Assembly: GCF_002127325.2 (NCBI RefSeq)
Contig: NC_035444.2
Coordinates: forward strand, 32,628,904-32,692,903
Length of the DNA: 64,000 bases
Direction of reading: 5' to 3'
Origin: Helianthus annuus
Lineage: Eukaryota; Streptophyta; Magnoliopsida; Asterales; Asteraceae
Shown: one piece after another, positions 35,071 to 47,340 of the stretch
How positions within the stretch are numbered: position 1 is the first letter of the stretch
Layout of the letters: every line of letters starts with the position of its first letter
The notes under the pieces: generated by a model
Told to the model about the DNA's origin: nothing
The model's database searches: none
The model's input: the letters and a program-made list of their open reading frames with translations, nothing else
Made by a program: the position numbers and the translations under genes

Positions 35071-38000
35071 TTACTGGAATAAATAAGGGTACTTTTCTTT
35101 CATCGTGGATTCGACTTCCCACGTATACTCGGGACCTCTACGGGCATCCCATTTGACCTTTACAATAGGTACATGCTTCCTACGAAGCTTCTTAACCTGT
35201 CGATCTTCAATCGACAATGGTTTTTCCACAAATTTCAGGCTCTCATCTATACGCACATCTGTATGTGGCATTACCAGTGATTCATCAGCGATGCATTTCT
35301 TCAAATTGCAGATGTGGAACACATTGTGAATTCCACTGAGCTCTTCTGGTAAGTTCAGCTTGTAGGCAACTGACCCGACACGTTCGACAACCTCGAAAGG
35401 TCCTATGTATCTCGGGCTTAGCTTGCCTTTCTTACCAAACCGCATCACCCCCTTCCAGGGTGACACTTTAAGTAGGACTTTGTCACCTACTTCGAAGTGA
35501 AAATCCTTACGCCTTGGATCAGCGTAACTCTTCTGCCTATCTCGGGCAGCTTTGAGACGGTCACGAATCTGGACAATCTTATCCGTTGTTTCGAACACTA
35601 TCTCTGGTCCTGTTAACTGGACATCCCCTACTTCCGCCCAACAGACGGGCGATCTACACTTCCTACCATATAATGCCTCGAAGGGCGCAGCCTTAATACT
35701 GGTATGGCAGCTATTGTTGTAGGAGAATTCGATTAGTGGGAGGTTCTTATCCCAACTATCACCCAAATCGATCGCACACGCCCGCAACATGTCTTCCAAC
35801 GTTTGAATAGTACGTTCACTCTGACCGTCAGTCTGAGGATGATAAGCCGTACTAAAATTTAGACGTGTGCCCAAAGATTGTTGGAAACTCTTCCAAAAAT
35901 GTGACGTGTATCTAGTATCTCTATCAGAGATAATAGACACAGGTATGCCATGCAAGGCTACAATCTTATCAACGTATAGCTGGGCTAACATATCTGAGCT
36001 ATAAGTCTCTTTGATGGGTAAGAAATGTGCTGACTTAGTCAGTCGATCAACTATAACCCATATTGTATCATTTCCTTTCCTCGTCTTGGGTAACTTGGTA
36101 ATAAAATCCATAGTTACACATTCCCACTTCCACTCGGGAAGTTCAGGCTGTTGTAGCAAGCCTGACGGCTTTTGATGCTCAGCTTTGACTTGTGCACAAG
36201 TCAAGCATTTGGCTACATGGGCGGCTACCGACTTTTTCAAGCCTATCCACCAATAATTTGCCTTCAGATCTTGGTACATCTTATCAGCTCCAGGGTGAAT
36301 GGAATATTTGGAGCTATGGGCTTCCTGGAGGATAACATCTCGTAGTCCTCCATGAACTGGAACCCATATTCGTCCGTTTAATCTTAAAATTCCGTCTCTG
36401 CTAAGAGTCAACTGCTCCTCAGTTACTCCTAACTTTTCATTCGGGTAATTGGCTTCCAACACAGCTTCCTTCTGTGCACCTAACAACCTTTCCATTAGGT
36501 TGTTCCTCACTTCTATGCTTTTGGCATTGATTCGGATGGGTTTCACCCTTTCCTTACGACTCAAGGCATCGGCGACTACATTCGCCTTGCCGGGATGGTA
36601 TCTGATTTCACAATCATAATCATTCAAGGTCTCCATCCAACGGCGTTGCCTCATGTTTAATTCCTTCTGGTTAAACAAATGCTGGAGGCTCTTGTGATCA
36701 GAATAGATCACAAACTTGATTCCATAAAGATAGTGCCTCCACAATTTCAGCGCGAACACGACGGCACCCAATTCCAAATCATGGGTGGTGTAGTTCTTTT
36801 CATGCACCTTTAATTGTCGTGACGCATAGGCAATAACCTTGCCTTTCTGCATAAGCACACACCCCATACCGGTGTGTGAAGCATCGCAGTAAACTACGAA
36901 TTCTTCAGTGCCTTCAGGTAAAGTCAGTACAGGAGCGTTGCTCAACTTTTGCTTCAGAATCTCAAAGGACTCTTGCTGTTTAGGGCCCCAAACGAACTTT
37001 TCCTTTTTCTTGGTCAAGGAAGTTAGGGGCGCAGCAATCCTTGAAAAATTTTCAATGAAGCGCCTGTAATATCCTGCCAATCCCAGGAAGCTGCGGATCT
37101 CCGTAGGCGTCTTCGGCTCTTGCCAATTCATAACCGCTTCAACTTTAGCGGGATCCACCTGGATACCACGCTCGCTGACCACATGTCCAAGGAATTGGAC
37201 CTCCCGAAGCCAAAATTCACACTTGGAGAATTTGGCATAGAGTTTCTCGTGATGCAAAAGTTTGAGAATACATCGGAGATGTTTCTCATGATCGGCTTGG
37301 TTCTTAGGATAAATGAGAATGTCGTCGATGAAGACGATAACGAATTTATCCAAGTATGGCTTGCAAACGCGATTCATGAGATCCATGAATGCAGCCGGTG
37401 CATTAGTGAGCCCAAAAGGCATCACTAGGAATTCGTAGTGACCATAACGAGTTCTAAATGCTGTTTTATGCACGTCTTCACCTCTAACCTTCAGCTGATG
37501 GTAGCCTGACCTCAAATCAATCTTCGAGAAATAACTGGCTCCTTGTAACTGATCGAATAAGTCGTCGATCCTAGGCAAAGGATATCTATTCTTGATCGTG
37601 ACCTTATTAAGCTCACGATAGTCGATGCACAGACGCATCGACCCATCCTTCTTTTTTACGAACAGAACTGGCGCTCCCCAAGGGGACGAACTAGGTTTGA
37701 TGAAACCTTTGGCTAACAATTCGTCTAGCTGTGTCCTCAATTCTTTCATCTCGGTGGGTGCCAACCTATAAGGTGCCCTGGCAACTGGTGCCGTTCCGGG
37801 GATGATATCAATCCTGAACTCCACTTGCCTATCTGGTGGCAAACCGGGTAGTTCTTCCGGAAAAACTTCCGGGAATTCAGAAATAACAGGGATGTCTTCT
37901 ATCTTTGGTTTAGGGTCATCAATAATTACTTGTGCCATGTAGATGACACAGCCCTTCTTTAAACCTTTTGAAGCCTTGAGCATAGTCACCTGCTCAGGCA

Positions 38001-39654
38001 GCCCATACTGGGTATCTCCCCGAATGGTAAGTGATTCGCCAGTCGGAGTCTTTATCACTACCTGCTTCTTGCTGCATACAATTTGGGCCTGGTTGTGAGA
38101 TAACCAGTCCATACCCAGTACTATGTCAAAACCAGCCAACTTAAACGGAAGTAGAGACAGAGGAAAAGAATGGTTCTTAATGGATATAACACATCCATCT
38201 AACATAGTTGAGACGGTCTCTATGGTTCCATCTGCTAACTCTACCTCATAATTCACTTTTAAGGCTTTGACAGGTAATTTTAGCAATTCACAAAATTTAT
38301 GATCTACGAAAGACTTATCTGCGCCTGAATCAAAAAGTACTCTTGCAAAGACATCATTTACAAGGAAGGTACCTGTTATGACATTATCGTCTTGCACAGC
38401 CTCTTTCGCGTCCATTTTGAAGACTCTAGCATTAGTCTTCTTAACCTCCTCAGGCTTCTTGTTGTACTTTGGGCAGTTGGTCTTGATGTGCCCCTTTTCA
38501 TTGCAACGGTAGCACGTTGCGTCTTTTATCTTTTTGCAATCCAGGGTTTTGTGATCCGTGGACTTGCAAATTCCACAAGCAAAGGGTTTTGACTGAGTCT
38601 GAGAGTTTGACTCCAGTCTGCACTTTCCATAGTGCTGCTTCTTGCAAATTTTACACTTGGGCTTTTCACCAGAATTATGCCCATCCTTCCTCGACTCCGA
38701 CCCTTTCTTGTTGTCACCGCTCCCACGGTGCTTCTTGTTCGACTTCCGCGAACCATCGTCTTCACGCTTCCTTTTCTCGGCCTCCTTATTCCTCAGCGAT
38801 CTCTGCCTAACCGCATCCAGAGTGAGGGATAAGGAAATGTCAGCTACAGACCTGAAGGTAGCTGGCCGAGAAGCTTTTACGCTTGCCTTGATTTCCGGGG
38901 CTAAACCTCCGATAAAGCGAGCGATTCTTTTTGGTTCCGGGGTTACCAGGTAAGGAACCAACCGGGACAGCGTATTGAAGCTTGTCAGGTAAGCTTGACA
39001 GTCTAGGTTCGTCATCACCAACGATAGAAAGTCAGATTCTATCTTCTCCACCTCATGTTGAGGGCAGTAGTTATCCTTGATTAGGGCGACAAATTGATCC
39101 CACGACATATTATACAATGGGATTTTTCCGGTGGCCTCAATCAGAGATCTCCACCATGCTAACGCTTCACCCTTGAAGGATTGTGACACAAATTTAACTA
39201 CATCCCTTTCAGCGCACCCGCTGATATCTACCACCGTGTCCATCTCGTCCAGCCAAGTCATACAGTCGACGGCCCCCTTTTCCCCAGTAAAATCCCTGGG
39301 CTTGCAAGACACGAAGTACTTATAGGTGCAACCCTTGTTACGGGGTTCTTGATGCAGTACTAATTGTTGAGATGGGTCACTTTGATGGTTGGTGGACTGA
39401 CGGTCATCACCATCTTTCTTGGGTCCATTCTTTTTGGGAGGAGGCTTGCTATGAGCCTCAGAATGTGTCTTGGGCTTTGAATGTGGTGCAGAGTGGGTCC
39501 TACTTCGAGTACCACTGTATTCCTCATATTGCCTTTCCAAAGCCTGTGTAACAGCGCCGTCTATGATCGCTTTTAATTCAGCACCCGTTAACGTAATCTG
39601 GCCGTTCCCATTTTGCTCCACTGGATGGCTATTTATTTCATTTGAGTCAGCCAT
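35071..39654 (-). CDS. TE-F Gag-Pol polyprotein (1527 residues, uninterrupted)
   Basis: Single open frame from ATG 39654 to the stop at 35071. Gag: an N-terminal capsid-like region (residues about 100-290) followed by a Lys/Ser-rich linker and Cys-His knuckles, including [14 protein letters not shown] near residue 390. Aspartic protease DSGADKSFV near 442. Reverse transcriptase with [26 protein letters not shown] and the catalytic FIDD near 772. RNase [11 protein letters not shown] near 920. Integrase with HPGADKMYQ (about 1118), CLTC, MDFITK (about 1182), SDRDTRYTS (about 1240) and QTDGQSER. The last 60 residues ([21 protein letters not shown]) resemble the C-terminal chromodomain module of Tekay-type chromoviruses, thought to guide insertion to chromatin. 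No stop or frameshift separates gag and pol. Confidence 0.95.
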   Translation of the reverse strand: MADSNEINSHPVEQNGNGQITLTGAELKAIIDGAVTQALERQYEEYSGTRSRTHSAPHSKPKTHSEAHSKPPPKKNGPKKDGDDRQSTNHQSDPSQQLVLHQEPRNKGCTYKYFVSCKPRDFTGEKGAVDCMTWLDEMDTVVDISGCAERDVVKFVSQSFKGEALAWWRSLIEATGKIPLYNMSWDQFVALIKDNYCPQHEVEKIESDFLSLVMTNLDCQAYLTSFNTLSRLVPYLVTPEPKRIARFIGGLAPEIKASVKASRPATFRSVADISLSLTLDAVRQRSLRNKEAEKRKREDDGSRKSNKKHRGSGDNKKGSESRKDGHNSGEKPKCKICKKQHYGKCRLESNSQTQSKPFACGICKSTDHKTLDCKKIKDATCYRCNEKGHIKTNCPKYNKKPEEVKKTNARVFKMDAKEAVQDDNVITGTFLVNDVFARVLFDSGADKSFVDHKFCELLKLPVKALKVNYEVELADGTIETVSTMLDGCVISIKNHSFPLSLLPFKLAGFDIVLGMDWLSHNQAQIVCSKKQVVIKTPTGESLTIRGDTQYGLPEQVTMLKASKGLKKGCVIYMAQVIIDDPKPKIEDIPVISEFPEVFPEELPGLPPDRQVEFRIDIIPGTAPVARAPYRLAPTEMKELRTQLDELLAKGFIKPSSSPWGAPVLFVKKKDGSMRLCIDYRELNKVTIKNRYPLPRIDDLFDQLQGASYFSKIDLRSGYHQLKVRGEDVHKTAFRTRYGHYEFLVMPFGLTNAPAAFMDLMNRVCKPYLDKFVIVFIDDILIYPKNQADHEKHLRCILKLLHHEKLYAKFSKCEFWLREVQFLGHVVSERGIQVDPAKVEAVMNWQEPKTPTEIRSFLGLAGYYRRFIENFSRIAAPLTSLTKKKEKFVWGPKQQESFEILKQKLSNAPVLTLPEGTEEFVVYCDASHTGMGCVLMQKGKVIAYASRQLKVHEKNYTTHDLELGAVVFALKLWRHYLYGIKFVIYSDHKSLQHLFNQKELNMRQRRWMETLNDYDCEIRYHPGKANVVADALSRKERVKPIRINAKSIEVRNNLMERLLGAQKEAVLEANYPNEKLGVTEEQLTLSRDGILRLNGRIWVPVHGGLRDVILQEAHSSKYSIHPGADKMYQDLKANYWWIGLKKSVAAHVAKCLTCAQVKAEHQKPSGLLQQPELPEWKWECVTMDFITKLPKTRKGNDTIWVIVDRLTKSAHFLPIKETYSSDMLAQLYVDKIVALHGIPVSIISDRDTRYTSHFWKSFQQSLGTRLNFSTAYHPQTDGQSERTIQTLEDMLRACAIDLGDSWDKNLPLIEFSYNNSCHTSIKAAPFEALYGRKCRSPVCWAEVGDVQLTGPEIVFETTDKIVQIRDRLKAARDRQKSYADPRRKDFHFEVGDKVLLKVSPWKGVMRFGKKGKLSPRYIGPFEVVERVGSVAYKLNLPEELSGIHNVFHICNLKKCIADESLVMPHTDVRIDESLKFVEKPLSIEDRQVKKLRRKHVPIVKVKWDARRGPEYTWEVESTMKEKYPYLFQ

Positions 39655-40389
39655 TTGGATTGAGCTGTTGCAGAAAACAAGGACAATGTTTTATTTGGGA
39701 GTTTTTTTTTAAGGAATTACCCCTTAGGGTAACTCGTTAACCATGGTAATCAGAGACCATATTTGGTTAACTTATTAATCGTATTAATTTAGGATTTCAA
39801 TTAAAATTTATCCTAATTGTAAACAATAACAATATATATTAGCACATAAGGCTTAGTCACATGGACAATTTGAATTTTAAGCTATGATTTCAGAGAATCG
39901 AGACTTTTAAGGTTTGAACCAAGTTCTTTACCCTCATCAGACAGGGAGTCATAGCTACCTCTGCCTTATGGCTCATATGGAAGTGAGCTGGGCTCGTAGG
40001 CACCATATTACCACGTATGGTAAATTATGACCATCTTAATTGATGCTCTCAACCCATGATTCAGAGATCATATAATTGGGTTTGGAATCTTCTAAAGAAT
40101 CCTTATATATAAGAATGACATATGATTTTAACGAATCACTTCTGCCAGGAGTGTTAACATGTTTTAAGATGTTAACAGGGATTTGAATCTTTTAAACGGG
40201 TCTTACCATCTTGGCCCGGTCTTTCAATTGACTCGAGGGCTAGGTTTCACACTTAAGATTCTTAATTAATATTTAAATAGGCAGATTATTTTCAAAAGGA
40301 ATGAATATAAATTAATTATGCACATAAGGCAAACATGAAATCTTTTTTTTTTTATAACACAAACATTCCATTAATTATACATAGGTTAC
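39655..40389 (-). other. TE-F leader between the minisatellite and gag
   Basis: About 735 bp with no ORF on either strand that I can support. AT-rich, with a TTATATATAAG word near 40102. It may carry packaging signals, but nothing specific can be pointed to. Confidence 0.4.
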
Positions 40390-40745
40390 ACGCTGCCCTA
40401 AACGGGTCTTTTCAAACAACATTTACCCATACAGGGGTTTAAACAAATACTTGCCCACGCAGGGGCTCAATAACACACATACCCACGCAGGGGTTTAATA
40501 GCAACACATGCCCACGCAGGGGCCTAATAACATAATAGTCCACGCAGGGACTTACACAATAAAATACCCTCGCAGGGGTTGACAGAAAGATAGACCCACG
40601 CAGGGGTCAAATTAAACATACATACCTACATACATACCCACGCAGGGGTTTATACAATAAGATATGCCCACGCAGGGGCTTATACAATAAGATATGCCCA
40701 CGCAGGGGCTTATACAATAAGATATGCCCACGCAGGGGCTTATCA
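40390..40745 (-). repeat. Leader minisatellite of TE-F
   Basis: At least ten imperfect repeats built on 'cccacgcaggggctta', with units of about 25-32 bp. The last ones (about 40640-40745) are nearly exact 30-bp copies. It starts right after the stop codon of the extra ORF in element sense. A related array is at the left edge of the window in TE-A. Confidence 0.9.
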
Positions 40746-40759
40746 ACAGTTGGAAGGAG

Positions 40760-41953
40760 TCAGCGGTCCTTCTTGCTCTTCCCTTTGATCAAGCTTGTCA
40801 GTCCCTGGAAGAACGTTTCTCGCTCCCTTCGCTCCCTGTGAAATTCTCGCTCTACATAGTCCAATCTTTGCAGAATTTCTTCATGCTCTGGTGGGGAGAA
40901 CCTTGGTGGTTGCGATTGTGCCCGAACAATAGGTCTGGGAGGTATCGGGTACCCACGGGTTGGGTATCCTACTCCCCATGGATCTCCATAGGGTCCTTGA
41001 GTGTTATAGTTAGCCGTTACCATGTACGGGTCTGCTTCGGCATAGTTGTAGTTGTTGTGCACTGGCGGTTCGAACGGGTTATACGCCATGGAACTCGTGT
41101 ATGCCGGAATTGGGTTATCAAAACCCATAGGCGGGGGTTGCGGTGCAACTGGTTGCGAAGGCCCACCCATTTGTGGATCTTCTTGATGTGGCGGGTAGTG
41201 GCTGGCACTTGATTGGCGTGGAGAACTAAAATGAAAGTCTCCTGTTCGCACAGACATGCGCGCTCCGGTTCTCCTACGCCTTGGTGGTTGCGGGGGTGCC
41301 GGTTGAACTGGTGGCGGAGGAGGTGGTGGCGTGACTGCCACGAACCTTGGATCCTCAGGGGAATCTTGTTGCTGCTGTTGCTGCTGCTGAGGCGGCGAAT
41401 GGCGAGGAGGCGTATAGTACCATTCGTGCCTGGTAAACATGGCTTGAAAGCTATCAGGACCAACATAGGGCGATCCGTGAAAGGAAGATCCGTCAGAGAT
41501 CTCTATCGGGTGGTTTGGTGTGCCCCTGGCAGGCTCGACAGGGTCCGTATCCTCGTCCATGTCGTCCGCATGATCTCCAGAGAAATGATCCTCTGGACCT
41601 AATGGGTTAAAATTTCCTGGTTCTTGTAGGAAGTTTGCCGGGTTAAACCGGCCCCTAAAAACTGGTGTAGGGTCACCGAAGGAGTTGTGCGATAAGGATC
41701 GCTGTAATGGTATGTATGAAGGTTGAGGGTTGCTGGCCTCGTAATCCGATCGTGGCCCATAAGGGTTAGGAGGTGTTGAACTGTGTGAGACCGACCGTCG
41801 AGCTGGCTCAAAGAGGTTCCTCCGGTTCTGCTGGGGATCGTCACTCTCCGTGGTGGATGGAGCTCTCGCATTCGAGGGTCCAGCTTCATCATTATTGGGG
41901 GCGGTGATTGGCCCCTTGCCCCTTCCTCTTCTCCTGAAGAATCTTGGCGGCAT
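40760..41953 (-). CDS. Extra ORF upstream of gag in TE-F (397 residues, unknown)
   Basis: Sense-oriented ORF between the primer site and gag. I chose ATG 41953 because TE-A's copy starts at the equivalent Met. Visible blocks: basic start MPPRFFRRRGRGKGP; Ser/Pro/Asn-rich segment; acidic DDMDEDTDP; then PIEISDGSSFHG, which looks like a SUMO-interacting motif (short hydrophobic core beside acidic residues and serines); a Gln run; a seven-Pro run; a basic RRRRTGAR patch; Pro/Tyr/Asn-rich text; and a charged, possibly helical C-terminus (PPEHEEILQRLDYVEREF) ending in KGKSKKDR. No family recognised. Largely disordered by composition. Presence in two separate copies argues for a real gene of this family. 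Function unknown. Confidence 0.75.
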   Translation of the reverse strand: MPPRFFRRRGRGKGPITAPNNDEAGPSNARAPSTTESDDPQQNRRNLFEPARRSVSHSSTPPNPYGPRSDYEASNPQPSYIPLQRSLSHNSFGDPTPVFRGRFNPANFLQEPGNFNPLGPEDHFSGDHADDMDEDTDPVEPARGTPNHPIEISDGSSFHGSPYVGPDSFQAMFTRHEWYYTPPRHSPPQQQQQQQQDSPEDPRFVAVTPPPPPPPVQPAPPQPPRRRRTGARMSVRTGDFHFSSPRQSSASHYPPHQEDPQMGGPSQPVAPQPPPMGFDNPIPAYTSSMAYNPFEPPVHNNYNYAEADPYMVTANYNTQGPYGDPWGVGYPTRGYPIPPRPIVRAQSQPPRFSPPEHEEILQRLDYVEREFHRERRERETFFQGLTSLIKGKSKKDR

Positions 41954-42129
41954 TTTGGCAATTCCTGTCAATATGGCATGAGATAACCAAACAAAATATA
42001 TGCAAAAATAAAGGTCAAATCAATAGCAGAATTTGTCCTAGGTTTTAAGTCTAGACTCGAAGTTTAGAATTGTGCAATTGTGTAGCTGAGATTAAACACA
42101 AAAGGCTAGCGTTTAATTCACTCAGTGTT

Positions 42130-42142
42130 GGCTCTGATACCA
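42130..42142 (-). promoter_or_regulatory. Primer-binding site, initiator tRNA-Met type (TE-F)
   Basis: Minus strand TGGTATCAGAGCC, 3 bases inside the 5' LTR boundary at 42146. Confidence 0.93.
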
Positions 42143-42145
42143 ACC

Positions 42146-45100
42146 TGTCACACCCCGATTTCCACGTGTCACCGGTGGGCCCGGTGGGGGAGTATCGTGA
42201 CGTGGTTGGCAACGTAATAGTCAAACAACACAATATAATAATGCACAGCGGAAGCAAATTTAAAATAAGATACAGTCGAATTTATTTATTGTAATCAAAG
42301 TCACAATATCCGGTGTTTATCCACAGTAGGATCGAAACAAAATAACATTTATAGTTCAACAGACTTCTGGCATCCTAAGCTTGCGAGACTTTTTATTGAT
42401 GCTTAAGAGACAATCCAGCCAATTTCGCTTAGTACCTGCATTCAGTCTTTTTGGGAAAATACGTCAGTTTACACTGGTAAATACAATCAACCGACTCATT
42501 TTGGAAAATGATTAAAAATTGGTTTGGATGCACAAGGCATAAACATTTATTTAACTTGGGAGAATTATTTAATATTATAATCTTGTGAACGAATTACATG
42601 TTACTTATGCGTTCAGTAGCCCGGATCTTGTCCGGGTTAAAGATCAATAGACACACCACTTTAAGTGAGTTATACACGGGAGTACGCCTACACCCCGTGC
42701 TCAGGTCGTGGCCATCTCGTAAGATGATGCCAGGGATATCCGGGACATGGTCATTAACCCCCCAAAGGCTGTAAAGTAAACAAGACTGTTTAAACGAGCC
42801 GATCAAATTATTCAACTACCCACTAAGCGTGGAGATTTGATGCTCGATCAAGCGGTACGCTATGTACCGTAACCCAAGCCCGTATAGGGAAAATAAGTTA
42901 AGAGTATTTACCTGATGCAAGTATTAATCACAATAAGCAAAATGCACGTAGCTTTTACTGGTTCTCCTAATCTGGAACGAAGGTTTAATATAACCTTATT
43001 AGAATACTAACGGGTCTTTATTTAGGCTTAAGCTTAGACCGGTCAGTTTTAACGATACGGTTCGTACGCACGATTAAGCGAAGACCGGATAGAATATGAT
43101 TTAGACCCGACAAGTTTGATGACTTTTTTAATATGGGTTTACTATTCACATTCTGGGTTTTGAGATAAAAATGATATCGTTTGACCCGTTTCGGCTAGTT
43201 TATGCAAACTAGTTACATAAACCGAACCGAACGCGTATAATGCATAACGGGTAACCGAAAGGGTCGCGAACAGGTTTCCTAAGTTAATACGCTTTAATTA
43301 TGTTGTGATATCATTATGATATCTTCCATAATGCCCATAACGAGTTTAATCCCTAAATATGCCCCGTAGGGGTATTTCGGTCATTTTAAGGGTTATAAAA
43401 GAGATTTATAATACTTCTGAGATACGGGTCTGATTTAATCAGCAAAATTATTAATTTTAACAGACCACAACAGTTGGTGAAGAGTCTCATTACCCAAAAT
43501 GGCTTTAAACCCAAATTATGCGTTTAATACGCGTATGAAGCCGTTTTAAGCGACGTACGGTTTAAAATACCATTCTGAGTTTTCTGATCAGCATAACAGG
43601 CTCAAAACACTCTATTTATTATTTTAAATCAGTGGCAATTGGATTGGTATCAAACGGACTCGTAAAACTCGTTTTATGGCCTAAAAGGTCATATTCGGTA
43701 TTAACCGAATTAATGCGATAAGCCTAGCTTAAGATCAGTTTAAAAATAATTAAAAATCTTCAAAAATCCCAAAATATTATTTAACATCAGTGGGTAAAAG
43801 TTTTGGTACCGAAAATCGGGTTTAGATAGGCTATGCGCTAATCGCGCCGTTTAATTAATAAAAAGCTTATTATTTACGCTAATGCGCGTATCTCTTAATC
43901 TAGACTTCCGATTGACGTGAAAATTTACGTACATGTTTAATGATCAGTAACTAAGATTATTGTACTTCCACATTTTCAAAATTCTCGTTGTATGGTCATA
44001 AGGGCATTATGGTCCAATTTAAGCGATTAACGGGAACGTGTGCATGCCTCGGATAATCAACGAAACAAGTACAGAGACTTATCCTATCATGCAACCCTAC
44101 CCTAATGAAGCACTAAGGAATCTTCGAATCAAACTAAAACGGGTCAGAACCGAAGTCAAAGCAAAAGTCAAGGTTTTGCGCCTTTCGGTTCCGAACCGGG
44201 TTTAAACAGAAATTTGTCGAGTCGGGCAAGCGTAGACAAGTTTTTATACTTATTACCATGTTATATTAAGGTTAAAACAGGTTACACACCTCTCGGATCA
44301 TTAATCGTGCATTAAATCGTATTTTGTAATTCTGTTGACTTTTTCGGTCAACGTTTGACCCGACAAACGACCTAGTTAGGTCTGGAGTTGGTACTTGCCC
44401 TTATAAGGGTTTAATACCCATATAATTACCTATCTAACGCTACGTTTAATTTGACATACGACTGAGCTATCGACACTTAATCACGAAGTCAACCGTTAAG
44501 CACGATATATTGACTTTTAAGCTATTTATACAGCTAGAATTAATTTAGAAGGGTTAGGCAACTTACTAGATGATTAATGGTTGATTAGGAAGGCCCTTGA
44601 TCTGCTTGTAAGCTCCTCCAATGCTCAGATTGCTTGTAAATGGTGTGAGGAAAGGTTGTGACTTGAAGGTCCTTTATATAGTGGACTAAGACACCATAGA
44701 TGATTGACAAACAAGTCTAGGACTCACCACAACATTCCCACAGGTGTCCTACAAGTTTAGGGGTTGTTTTTAGGGGTCAAGGGATGAGGAAACTTGGTTA
44801 AAGGTCGAGCATACAGGCTATGGCAGGCAAAAGATCAAAGAAAATCAGTTTCTGTCCAGACATGGCAGTGGTGTAGCGCTACTGCATGAGTAGTTAGTGC
44901 TCGCGCTACGCGAGCCCCTAGGGTCATCCAACAAAACTTTTATTTAATTGCAGTTTTGGTCCCTGGCCCTTCTAAAGGTCGTTTTCATGTCTTGTTTTGC
45001 ACATTGAGCCCTTGAAATTAACATGTAAGGGCTTTAAGACATTTTCCCACTTTGTTAAGTCCCCGGTTAACTTTTATTGTTACCCGAAAAGGCCTAATTT

Positions 45101-45518
45101 TCAATGTTGACACTTTAACCCCTCGCACACGAATCAGATCACAACTTTCTCATACGTTACCGAAACTTTACGAAATTTAAACCGTGTATTCTAGTGAGCA
45201 TAATTAACCGTTACAAGGCTTCGGGTTTGTCAAAAGGTCACTCAGAGGTATAATTTAAACATGTTGACACATTTAGCCCCTGTAATTTGAACTCTCTCAC
45301 TTTTAGCTTCGTATGATCCATGATTTATTCGTTTGGAGGTATGAGCATCGTGTAGGGTTAATGTACATTATGTTTATTCACAGTTGACACTTAGAATACG
45401 TATATTCACATACTTTGCATGTTTGTCAACTTTAGTCCTTCTATAATATTTCTTCCACACGTTTAAACATTTGACACGTGTGCACACATTATAGGACGTG
45501 AATTTCCGAGGTGTTACA
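42146..45518 (-). repeat. 5' LTR of TE-F (3373 bp)
   Basis: Nearly identical to 31663-35035. It should drive transcription of TE-F: TATATAAAGG at 44680-44671 (minus) with the palindrome GTAGCGCTAC (44873-44882) and hairpin GCTCGCG-CTA-CGCGAGC (44899-44915) about 195-235 bp upstream. Confidence 0.95.
44671..44680 (-). promoter_or_regulatory. Probable TATA box in the 5' LTR of TE-F
   Basis: TATATAAAGG in element sense about 840 bp into the LTR, the same depth as in TE-B. Transcription would start roughly 30 bp further left. Confidence 0.65.
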
Positions 45519-45523
45519 TTATA
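45519..45523. repeat. Target-site duplication of TE-F, right copy
   Basis: TTATA, identical to 31658-31662. Confidence 0.95.
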
Positions 45524-46943
45524 GTTTTTATCGATGACATCCTGGTTTATTCCCGGAGTAAAGCCGAACATGCATGCCATTTACGTGAGGTTCTTGAAGT
45601 ACTTCGCAAGGAGAAATTGTACGCGAAATTCTCCAAGTGTGCTTTTTGGCTTAGAGAGGTACAATTTCTCGGTCATGTGATTAATGCGGATGGTATCTTA
45701 GTAGACCCGTCAAAGGTGGAAACCGTTATGAAGTGGGTACCTCCCAAGAACCCAAGTGAAGTAAGAAGCTTTTTGGGTTTAGCAGGCTATTATAGGAGGT
45801 TTATCCAAGACTTTTCTAAATTGGCCTTGCCGTTGACCAAGTTAACCAAGAAGGATGAGAAGTTTTCATGGGGTGCAGATCAAGAAAGGGCGTTTCAAAC
45901 CTTGAAAGAAAAGCTGTCGAGTTCCCCGGTACTAACCTTACCAGATGGAACGGAAGACTTGGTGGTGTTTACGGATGTGTCACACCAAGGGTTGGGATGT
46001 GTTTTGATGCAAAGGGGTAGAGTCATTGCCTATGCTTCTAGGCAATTGAAGACACACGAAAGTAATTACCCAACCCATGATTTGGAGTTAGCTGCAGTAG
46101 TATTTGCTTTGAAGATATGGAGGCACTATCTTTACGGTACGAAAAGCGTTATTTATTCTGACCACAAAAGCCTTAAATACTTTTTCGAGCAAAGGGAATT
46201 AAATATGAGGCAACGAAGGTGGTTAGAACTTCTTAAAGATTATGATTGTGAGATCCTTTATCATCCGGGTAAAGCTAACGTAGTAGCCGATGCCCTGAGC
46301 CGAAAGGATTACCCGCCTCCAATTCAAGTAAAGTCCATGAAGATGGTAGTTACACCTCGATTTCTCGAAATGGTTAAAGAAGCCCAAATCAAGTCACTAA
46401 GCGGAATGGATTCTAAAAAGGAAAGAACAAAGGGGTTTGTGGATAAATTCGGAAAAAGATCCGATGGAATTAAAACCATATATGGTCGTATTTGGATACC
46501 TCGGTTTAGCGAAGCAAAGGGTGTATTACTCGAAGAAGCTCACAAATCCCGATTTTCGGTTCATCCTGGAGCTACAAAAATGTATTTGGACTTGAAGAAA
46601 AGTTATTGGTGGCCCGGCATGAAGCGTGATATTGTCAAGTATGTTGCCAAATGTTTGACATGTCTGCAGGTAAAGGCAGAACATCAGAAACCATATGGGA
46701 AGTTGCAACCGTTAGAGATTCCGGTATGGAAATGGGAAGAATTGACGATGGACTTAGTGACCAAGCTTCCTAAGACAAGGAAAGGTCACGATGCTATATG
46801 GGTGATCGTAGATCGCCTCACCAAGAGCGCGCATTTCTTACCCATTCGGGAAGCTTTCTCTTCCGAAAAGATGGCGGAGATCTATGTTAACGAGATAATA
46901 TCACGACACGGAGTTCCTGTATCTATTGTGTCGGATCGAGATA
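45519..46943 (+). pseudogene. TE-E right segment: RT, RNase H and integrase part
   Basis: Continues the TE-E reading frame after TE-F: catalytic FIDDILVYS at about 45530, RT thumb ([10 protein letters not shown] near 45670), RNase H ([11 protein letters not shown] near 45970), integrase zinc region (HPGATK near 46565, [11 protein letters not shown]), MDLVTK near 46750 and SDRD near 46935. It is open until 46943, where TE-G is inserted, before the last part of the integrase core. The remainder must lie beyond the window on the far side of TE-G. Confidence 0.92.
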
Positions 46944-47340
46944 TGATGCGTGTGTAGTGTAATATATTTTTAGATATATATTTAAGCCCTTTTTACACTT
47001 TTAGCTAAGTTTTAAATTTATAAAACACGATATTCACTAACACTAAACACACATATGGGCAAGTGCACCCATCGTGGACGTAGTATAGTGTTGGTAAGAT
47101 ACCGAGGTCGTCCAAGGACACAAGAGCTTTTAGTACCGGTTTATCCTCAACGTCTAATCAAATCAAAAAGGTTAGAAAAATGTTTTAAACTAAGAAAAGT
47201 AAAAACTAACTTAATGCTGAAAATAAAAATAAAATAAAAACAGATAGACAAGATGAATCACTTGGATCCGACACGTGTATTAGTATAACCTTTGATTATT
47301 TTCGCACTTTTGCACTTGTTTAAGAGATTATCTTAGTTAT

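Larger units (their letters stand above)
31663..45518 (-). mobile_element. TE-F: apparently intact Ty3/gypsy retrotransposon (13,856 bp)
   Basis: Complete minus-strand element with all structural parts: 5' LTR 45518-42146, primer site 42142-42130, extra ORF 41953-40760, leader minisatellite 40745-40390, Gag-Pol 39654-35071, polypurine tract 35048-35036, 3' LTR 35035-31663, and perfect 5-bp TTATA duplications. The LTRs have equal length (3373 bp); by eye I found seven substitutions between them, so insertion was recent. The primer type, long LTRs and chromodomain-like C-terminus suggest the Del/Tekay chromovirus lineage (inference). TE-A and TE-B are older relatives. It may be autonomous. Confidence 0.95.

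Noticed and set aside
40390..40745. CRISPR-like repeat array
   Set aside because: Units are contiguous or nearly so with no unique spacers of constant length; this is a plant retroelement minisatellite.
40724..41602. Plus-strand open frames over the TE-F extra ORF
   Set aside because: Shadows of the Pro/Gln/Arg-rich minus-strand ORF; the homologue in TE-A supports the minus-strand reading.
47055..47237. 60-residue plus-strand frame in the TE-G LTR
   Set aside because: Antisense to the element, in the LTR, no family recognised.
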